This document shows positions 8,401-11,682 of a DNA stretch of 11,682 nt, in pieces. Each line of letters opens with the position of its first letter. The stretch's first letter is position 1. The notes beneath the pieces are model-generated. The model saw nothing but the letters and a program-made list of their open reading frames with translations. It was not told the origin of the DNA and did not search any database. The stretch is taken from the NCBI GenBank assembly GCA_945870115.1, contig CAMBRH010000092.1:1-11682 (forward strand). Direction: 5' to 3'. Position numbers and translations under genes: made by a program. This stretch comes from Chitinophaga pinensis. GTDB taxonomy: Bacteria > Bacteroidota > Bacteroidia > Flavobacteriales_D > Crocinitomicaceae.

Positions 8401-9200
8401 CCATTTGGGTGCATGTAAGGATAATCTTCATCAAAGGCAGTATTTACATCTCCATAAACAGTTTGTGGTAAGGACCATGAACCATCTGGTAATTTTTTCC
8501 TAATGAAAATATCTTTTCCTCGTTTTTCATCATCGTTATAACTTGAATAAAATATTGTACTTGGATTTGCTGGGAAATGAATTATGGGAGTGTGTTTATT
8601 TTTTTTATCATTTTTGGATTGAAATTGAGCATTTACAATCATTGTACCACCAATATTTTTCAAGTCATACAGGTCATAGAAACGGCTAGCTTCAATTTCT
8701 GTCTTTTCAATTACAACGATTTCATTCAGTGAGGAAAGTAATCTTTTTCCATTTTCAGACATTTCAATTTGCCTGTTAACATCTAGTGTTACATTTAATT
8801 TAGATCCAACTTTTGATTTGTAAGTATTGTAATATTTTATGGCTTCACCAAATTCATAATTTAAATGATAGGCCTTTCCAAGATAAAAATAAACTTCCGG
8901 ATCAGTACTAGCATCATTTGAAGCAAAAATCAAATGTTTAATTGCATCTTGTTTTTTCCTAGAATTGTAAATCAAACAAACGCCATAACGAAAATTATAA
9001 AAAGGATCTAATTTATTGATTGCTAATAATTGAGCGTAATGTTTGGAAGCTTCAACAAAATTATCAGATCGATATGATTTATCAGCCCTAATCTTTAAAT
9101 CTGCCTCACTATCTTGAGAAAAACTAGTAGACGCGAAAATAAATAGGATAAAAATTAATTTCATCCCAATTTTAAAAAAGGATAAAGGCTTAAATTTCAT
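2469..9200 (-). CDS. Giant secreted TPR-PD40-coil protein with two SPOR-like domains
   Basis: About 2243 aa; specific function not recognised. A signal peptide is plain: a hydrophobic core LIFILFIFAS is followed by TSFSQ, with cleavage likely before Gln28. Residues about 35-132 hold TPR-like helices and 207-342 a PD40/WD40-like propeller region (YPYMHPNGKYLYF at 260-272, GGFDVYRS at 281-288). About 350-430 looks like a beta-sandwich. Residues about 440-1960 are Lys/Glu/Asn/Ser-rich and mostly helical, with four copies of a 63-residue repeat and KxxD[NS] pentapeptide arrays. Two SPOR-like domains end the protein (about 1984-2066 and 2148-2232, each opening VYRVQVGAF or FYTVQIGAY). SPOR domains usually bind glycan strands of peptidoglycan lacking stem peptides, so a periplasmic, wall-attached role is inferred. 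TPR+PD40 also occurs in type IX secretion PorE-type proteins, but the OmpA-like end is absent. The ATG at 9200 is chosen; the ATG at 9164 (MKLIFILFIF) is a good alternative, and the frame also opens at a TTG at 9230. plsY ends 53 bases upstream. Confidence 0.88.
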   Translation of the reverse strand: MKFKPLSFFKIGMKLIFILFIFASTSFSQDSEADLKIRADKSYRSDNFVEASKHYAQLLAINKLDPFYNFRYGVCLIYNSRKKQDAIKHLIFASNDASTDPEVYFYLGKAYHLNYEFGEAIKYYNTYKSKVGSKLNVTLDVNRQIEMSENGKRLLSSLNEIVVIEKTEIEASRFYDLYDLKNIGGTMIVNAQFQSKNDKKNKHTPIIHFPANPSTIFYSSYNDDEKRGKDIFIRKKLPDGSWSLPQTVYGDVNTAFDEDYPYMHPNGKYLYFCSKGHNSMGGFDVYRSKYDKQANTFGPAENLDFAISSPDDDLFYIVDSLDKNAYFASSRQSLDGKIYVYKVRVSEVPIQIAVIKSAFSSTINPENKKVSVEIYDFVTNAKIGTFNSNEKANVLMTFPKGGKYEFQIRVDDGDEVFKSTINVPFLADFKPLKQKMIHEKTEAGETVRIVNLFDENVEDSQGTMTEIARVRSELNPNSQQFDLNALDKSSENKEIYAQIGYVKQTDKEVKENIVKLAENQDNQTKNLQEVQRKAIDKVLENVKEIGSLQAELKTTVAMADSKSGDDKKLLIEKAASIVNELNSKEKESKLLIPYADSIAKVVKTSQAEADKAKAMANQISEAFDKKEFAVMAQEINDNKAYILDLQKDKTVLASESLVNQLVTKREDIKKTLAKQKEFLDMKIRAKNELLDLDIKMADAKAKDQPAIQKKIEDKQGEIKYTDEELKTVDTKLLTQKDDLTKIEKKLAYLQEIINSKAPTTATNSTDAQKSLSETDTQNARTLKAYVEEQSKTLGIDLAAQTYVPKNTDNSKKSVVKKVSLNANEKEIASLLTPDYEKNIDAIAKDSQLTEEQKLKYTQKEEKYLKFQLSKEINTTEEALKQNPKDAELKKKLDNLVKLNENLNNNILSFQVELEKKFPETNPEKKLSTAQFANRVKPNHFAILMTVDEDSKLTENQKMDKAQSEDHEFIKLLSKEKDKLQRDFAKDPSDETIKHELSLIKELLEETDKRIEKRTMGMASFSISDTKVKDDYIAEKQDLKTADNKINNIKTLDNKIVDSKVTDNKTTKEKTQAEKDAELKVLGIQIDKKSDSFDTLNGSSRANVSENKTIDNKTNINKTIDNKTNDNKTIDNKIRDNKTSSSEIDVKNIVEISPNYEKKTNEIKNSTTLDKKQKQENLISEENNLQKSAEVKLTELEKLIQKNPADTSLLNKKESILAIKQQSEDRENESKQLLQNEIKASIKKEDLLAEVDKIYSNEIKENKQNVASEVKLQEKLTAKIEANAKKVALKEDLKLSAENQVLAELMEDSKLRTEQIKNPSLVNTEIKTEDSKAIDSKTTDSNITDVKNENSAIIADLNVIKTISPSFEKNTEAIKSSKSTSEKSKQEKLIVEENKLQSLTDVKLTSLEKLIQKNPADTSLINKKDSYVAIKEASEKRENDSKIFVQKEIKATIKKEELLSAVDKNYKSEMRENPENISEINQLNVKREEELQTNLTAKKAANEKQNAIKEDLKLNAENEVLVELIAESKSRVEQIKNPSLAKNDSNNQNSKSTNNTDLNTNNSVSNQTFVEDPILTELKTNEKSILDQLSNPAISKKDEKKLKEELIVNQEKQIEITDKSSENKVNLVTKNKDLASKAMSANASSLVDKSIFIQDTLALAIVVRNETEINTLQKELLKTKKDSRKEEILKEIKGLQADNVKNLENVSYSSQLLKDITSLQTVDAKATSLSLESKNSLIRRKGIISVDISDMKQAIEQLKTAQKTESDKTKKVRIIKEIENKEKQLNLLKLELKNVEAELIVRTSEENANKLVVSSDKSNGDYTEEEKVSLSKNSNYSELKVAFEEKTNASKNKTSAYEELEIAKNDYNQAVSLLAKNPSESIQQNVKNKLEIVVAKSKNLKEVDLVEKEKLATYQNLTKTENSLATLEKMFADGVESNYVASSKVVDSKVLNTNISATIIPFKIFETPQTESVSERVKIGAEMPMGLVYRVQVGAFRRPLKSNLFTEFTPVTGEIIKTGVTRYITGYFNSLLTASDAKKSIRKFGYRDAFIVAYCDGKRISISEARRLQNAGLCVPSSEVESNSANLSIITNDKKIDSKEKTNKEKELKELGIKVVNTEVKESKSIDSKVSDYNKGKDAVKAIAVETKLGLFYTVQIGAYNSPATTKQLKYTENVVSKKLADGKIRYSTGIFQSVSACMDTKNAVIQKGITDAFVTAYYNGDRITLAEAEKLLKEKGESILEKP
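2500..2759 (-). other. Second SPOR-like domain of the giant protein
   Basis: Encodes LGLFYTVQIGAYNSP and onward, through IRYSTGIFQS and GITDAFVTAYYNGDRI to AEAEKLL, almost at the C-terminus. It aligns with the first copy along its full length. A linker of roughly 80 residues containing ELKELGIKVV and KxxDS units separates the two. Confidence 0.75.
2997..3251 (-). other. First SPOR-like domain of the giant protein
   Basis: Encodes MGLVYRVQVGAFRRP and onward, through TRYITGYFNS and FGYRDAFIVAYCDGKRI to SEARRL. YxVQxGAF is the classic SPOR beta-1 strand. The C-terminal RYxTGxFxS and DAFxxAYxxGxRIxxxEA elements recur in the second copy, so both belong to one extended subtype. Boundaries are approximate. 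Confidence 0.75.
4923..5111 (-). repeat. Copy 4 of the 63-residue internal repeat
   Basis: Starts PSFEKNTEAI and ends near NPADTSLINKKDSY (protein residues from about 1364). It matches copy 3 without gaps at 40 of 63 residues by hand count, and the similarity to copy 3 continues downstream to IKNPSLAK near 4579. Confidence 0.85.
5163..5225 (-). repeat. Pentapeptide array after copy 3 of the 63-residue repeat
   Basis: A 21-residue run with a 5-residue period: KTEDS, KAIDS, KTTDS, NITDV, K. It links the end of the copy 3 region to copy 4 and shares the KxxD[NS] pattern with two other arrays in the same protein. Confidence 0.7.
5556..5744 (-). repeat. Copy 3 of the 63-residue internal repeat
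   Basis: Starts PNYEKKTNEI and ends near NPADTSLLNKKESI (protein residues from about 1153). It is the closest relative of copy 4, 211 residues away. The duplicated unit runs further, to IKNPSLVN near 5240. Confidence 0.85.
5787..5885 (-). repeat. NKTxD pentapeptide array with 30-base DNA repeat
   Basis: A 33-residue run with a strict 5-residue period: NKTID, NKTNI, NKTID, NKTND, NKTID, NKIRD, NKT. At DNA level 26 bases at 5831-5856 recur exactly at 5861-5886 (period 30 bases), which suggests recent slippage or unequal recombination. It lies just before copy 3. Confidence 0.9.
5991..6086 (-). repeat. Second K[TIV]xDN pentapeptide array
   Basis: A 32-residue run: KTADN, KINNI, KTLDN, KIVDS, KVTDN, KTTKE, KT. 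It is more diverged than the 5787-5885 array and is separated from it by a segment containing ELKVLGIQI. Confidence 0.75.
6204..6392 (-). repeat. Copy 2 of the 63-residue internal repeat
   Basis: Starts PNHFAILMTV, includes SKLTENQK and ends near KDPSDETIKHELSLI (protein residues from about 937). It is the most diverged copy, yet aligns without gaps to the others: P1, Q20-K21, E28 and [ND]50-P51-x-D53 are kept. Confidence 0.7.
6516..6704 (-). repeat. Copy 1 of the 63-residue internal repeat
   Basis: Starts PDYEKNIDAI, includes SQLTEEQK and ends near NPKDAELKKKLDNL (protein residues from about 833). Copies 1 and 2 are only 104 residues apart, while copies 2-3 and 3-4 are 216 and 211 apart. 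Confidence 0.75.
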
Positions 9201-9253
9201 AAAATTATTTTCATAGTTTTCGATTAGCAATCTTTATTTTCTTTTTTATACGC

Positions 9254-9883
9254 TTATCTCTTAAAAAGGTTCATTTTATTTTCCTCACCATGAATTATTC
9301 TTAAAATATTCTTTTTATGTGTCAAAATCACGGTGATTCCAATTACATTCGAAAAAACAATTAGGTAAATTGAAGTTTCCTTAAAAATAAAAAAAACAAT
9401 CAGGGGAAAGAAAAACGAAGCAACTATTGCTCCAAGTGAAACATATTTAGAACTTATAAAAACAATCAAAAAAATCAAAAAACAAATTCCTGCAGCTGGA
9501 GGATGTATTCCTATTATTATTCCAAGCGAAGTTGCAACTCCTTTACCTCCTCGAAACTGAGCAAATAAGGGAAAGAGATGTCCTAAAAAAACACAGATTC
9601 CACTTATAAGTTGCAGTTGAATTTCTATTTCATAACTTAATTCTTTTAAAATTAACTTTGGAATAAAGACTGCGATTATACCTTTAAAAACGTCCATTAA
9701 GAGCACAATTATACCAGCCTTTTTCCCTAAAATTCTAAAGGTATTTGTAGCTCCTGCATTTTTACTTCCGTGCTCACGAACATCAATGTTATGAAAGGTT
9801 TTTCCGATCCAAACAGCAGATGGAATTGAGCCCAAAATATAGGCTATCACTCCAAAAATCAAACTATAAATTACAAAAGTCAT
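9254..9883 (-). CDS. plsY: Glycerol-3-phosphate acyltransferase PlsY
   Basis: PlsY transfers an acyl group from acyl-phosphate to glycerol-3-phosphate to make lysophosphatidate, the first step of phospholipid synthesis, in the inner membrane. The 209-aa protein shows the family motifs in order: GSIPSA (18-23), HGSKNAGATNTFR (38-50), DVFKG (64-68), GHLFPLFAQFRGGKGVAT (101-118) and HKKNILRIIHGEENK (189-203). The length and the pattern of hydrophobic segments are normal. Its start codon overlaps the stop of the upstream gene in TAATG, which suggests translational coupling. The giant gene follows 53 bases later on the same strand. No promoter is visible directly upstream. Confidence 0.96.
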   Translation of the reverse strand: MTFVIYSLIFGVIAYILGSIPSAVWIGKTFHNIDVREHGSKNAGATNTFRILGKKAGIIVLLMDVFKGIIAVFIPKLILKELSYEIEIQLQLISGICVFLGHLFPLFAQFRGGKGVATSLGIIIGIHPPAAGICFLIFLIVFISSKYVSLGAIVASFFFPLIVFFIFKETSIYLIVFSNVIGITVILTHKKNILRIIHGEENKMNLFKR

Positions 9884-11682
9884 TATTCTCCAGTGCTAAA
9901 TAATTTGAGAAATTTACTTAAATAAATTCGATTTGCAGTAATTTCGTAAGAAAAATCTTTAGCTTTTCGTTTATCTGGTTTCAATTCATTGATTGCTGCC
10001 TCCAATTCTACATCTCCCGTATAAATAAATAACTCACCATCCTTTTTATTCATTCCATATGATAAGAAATATTCAGAACCTGCAGGGTTTGTCATTAATA
10101 GACCAAATTTATCTCCACCACTTCCTGAATATATTTGTTGAAAAAATGCTTTTACTGGGAAATATTTCATTACTGATTTATCAAAAACACTCACCACAAC
10201 AGCAGATTCCACATCTGTAAACAATCCTTTTTCTTCCATTTTTGGATTATTAAACGAAGATAATTTCAAGCCTGTAAGAACAACCGATGCTTTCATTTCA
10301 TTTGGAATTCTTTTATAAATTCCATTCACAGTGTAATCTGATTCAACTCTATCCGCAGTTTTTCTGTCTGTCCATTCAATTAATGCTTTTTTAAATGTAG
10401 TCGAAGCAAAATCCATTGGTTTGGAGTCTAAATTTGTGTTCAACTTTTCAGCTAATTTTTCAAATGATTTATCTTCCAAAGGTAAATTATATTTTACGGT
10501 CAAATTCATGTTTGTTTGACCAGTTTCTTGGTAATAATTTACCGTTCCAACAGCATCAACAGTAACAGGACCATAATCCATACCAAGTGTGATAACTCCA
10601 TCCCCATTTAATGAACAATTTCCAGCTTGAAGTGCTAAATAATTTCCTTTTTCACCTCGATTTATGAGTTTTTCCTTAGAACCAATTTGAAATTCATTCG
10701 TAAATGCGCTGTATTGTAAAAATCCATTTGAAGTAAAAACTACTCGATCACCTTTTTCAGCAATTTCGGAAAGGAAGGTTGGATACAAACTTATTTCTTC
10801 CACTTTTTTAGAATCTCGCCAAACAATTCCCGCCGTTAAAGATAAACTATCTAAACTTTTCATCTCAGATGAAACAGGAATTTGAATATTTTTTGGATCA
10901 ATTTCAGATGTAAATGCCATCCAACTTTTCTTAAACTTATCACAATTATGAATAATTCTTGTGGCCCCTGAGAAAGAAATCAATGGTATGAGCGAATTTA
11001 TCCTCACATCACCATAATATTCGAATTGTTTACTGAGTTTAAAATTATCTTTTTGTCCAATTTTTCCACTTGCCACAGTTTGAAAGGTCGAATCTACGCG
11101 AATACTTTTCATTTTTATGATTGACCTCGTACTATCGGCATCATAATATGGATAATCTCCGAAAGCCTCAAAATCTCTTCTTGCCTTTACTTGAACTGTA
11201 CAATTTACAAATTTGTGGTATTTTGTAACACTATTTGCAATTAAAGTTGTATTTTCTAAAGGATCAATTCTAGCTTTTTTACGAATTGTAACAAGTCCAG
11301 AATCAGGATAGATTCTTGCATCAGCCAATTCTAAATATTCTACTTTTCTGCAATAGATTGTCTTTTCTTGCTGACTATATCTTGCTTCTTTAGACCTAAA
11401 ACGCAAAGAGTCTTGATCAGGATGTAAGGAGAAGAAATTTGCACCTACTAAATCTAAGTCGGTCTTTAAATTCAAATCTTTTTCCTTTGAAGTTGAAAGT
11501 TCAATCATTTCCTCATCCATAAACCATGTGAAAACATCAATTTTACATAAATATTGATTTACAGGAAATTCAACCCTAGATTGTCCGCTATTTGACTTAA
11601 ATTCTCCTCTACGCGTTTTAAAAGAAACATGCGCTTGCAAATTTTCAGTTTTCAAAGACAATGGATCTTCTCCAGGCTCTAA
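9883..11682 (-). CDS. Large unrecognised beta-rich protein, 3' part only
   Basis: The last 599 codons of a gene whose 5' part lies outside the window: the frame is open to the very last base. A TTG at 11661 could be taken as a start, but it is more likely an internal Leu, since the reading frame continues upstream (LEPGEDP). The sequence is dominated by alternating polar/hydrophobic strands with few long helices. Notable segments are SRVEFPVNQY and VFTWFMD (visible residues 35-44 and 50-56), a region around TIYCRKVEYLELADARIYP, and GKIGQKDNFKLSKQFEYYGD. I recall long Bacteroidota proteins of unknown function with such sequences, perhaps in the envelope, but cannot name a family. OstA/LptD-like beta folds are a speculative alternative. 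It overlaps plsY by one base (TAATG) and probably shares its transcript. Confidence 0.8.
   Translation of the reverse strand, partial: LEPGEDPLSLKTENLQAHVSFKTRRGEFKSNSGQSRVEFPVNQYLCKIDVFTWFMDEEMIELSTSKEKDLNLKTDLDLVGANFFSLHPDQDSLRFRSKEARYSQQEKTIYCRKVEYLELADARIYPDSGLVTIRKKARIDPLENTTLIANSVTKYHKFVNCTVQVKARRDFEAFGDYPYYDADSTRSIIKMKSIRVDSTFQTVASGKIGQKDNFKLSKQFEYYGDVRINSLIPLISFSGATRIIHNCDKFKKSWMAFTSEIDPKNIQIPVSSEMKSLDSLSLTAGIVWRDSKKVEEISLYPTFLSEIAEKGDRVVFTSNGFLQYSAFTNEFQIGSKEKLINRGEKGNYLALQAGNCSLNGDGVITLGMDYGPVTVDAVGTVNYYQETGQTNMNLTVKYNLPLEDKSFEKLAEKLNTNLDSKPMDFASTTFKKALIEWTDRKTADRVESDYTVNGIYKRIPNEMKASVVLTGLKLSSFNNPKMEEKGLFTDVESAVVVSVFDKSVMKYFPVKAFFQQIYSGSGGDKFGLLMTNPAGSEYFLSYGMNKKDGELFIYTGDVELEAAINELKPDKRKAKDFSYEITANRIYLSKFLKLFSTGE

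Noticed and set aside
11659..11661. TTG at 11661 as the start of the large partial gene
   Set aside because: The frame continues to the window edge without a stop and no promoter or leader is seen, so the gene is most likely cut by the window.

Overview
The window is AT-rich chromosomal DNA from a member of the Bacteroidota, most likely the Flavobacteriia/Flavobacteriales. The evidence is threefold. Three upstream regions carry the Bacteroidota sigma factor -7 box (TAnnTTTG), two of them with a TTG exactly 19 bases upstream. Gene starts lack clear Shine-Dalgarno sequences. The gene content (short DapB, LuxC-family acyl-CoA reductase, Bacteroidota-type ClpS, a secreted TPR-PD40-SPOR protein) fits that phylum. 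All recognised genes lie on the minus strand, so transcription runs from high to low coordinates. No insertion sequence, phage gene or CRISPR array was seen, and no gap exceeds 300 bases.

In transcription order: the 3' part of a large unrecognised protein gene (9883-11682, open at the window edge) overlaps plsY (glycerol-3-phosphate acyltransferase, 9254-9883) by one base in TAATG. A giant gene follows (2469-9200, about 2243 aa) for a secreted protein with TPR-like repeats, a PD40 propeller-like region, a long Lys/Glu/Asn-rich helical region full of internal repeats, and two C-terminal SPOR-like domains. These three may form one operon, because no promoter is visible between them. Next come clpS with its own promoter, tRNA-Arg(ACG) with a textbook promoter and a strong terminator, a LuxC-family acyl-CoA reductase, and dapB with a promoter that contains a perfect dyad. 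The window ends in short intergenic repeats.

plsY and dapB do housekeeping work (phospholipid synthesis; lysine and diaminopimelate synthesis), ClpS delivers substrates to Clp protease, and the two large proteins are probably envelope proteins of unknown role. The most unusual items are the giant protein, with four ungapped copies of a roughly 63-residue repeat, pentapeptide arrays and paired extended SPOR-like domains, and the tRNA-Arg, in which the nearly invariant G19-C56 tertiary pair appears as A19-U56.
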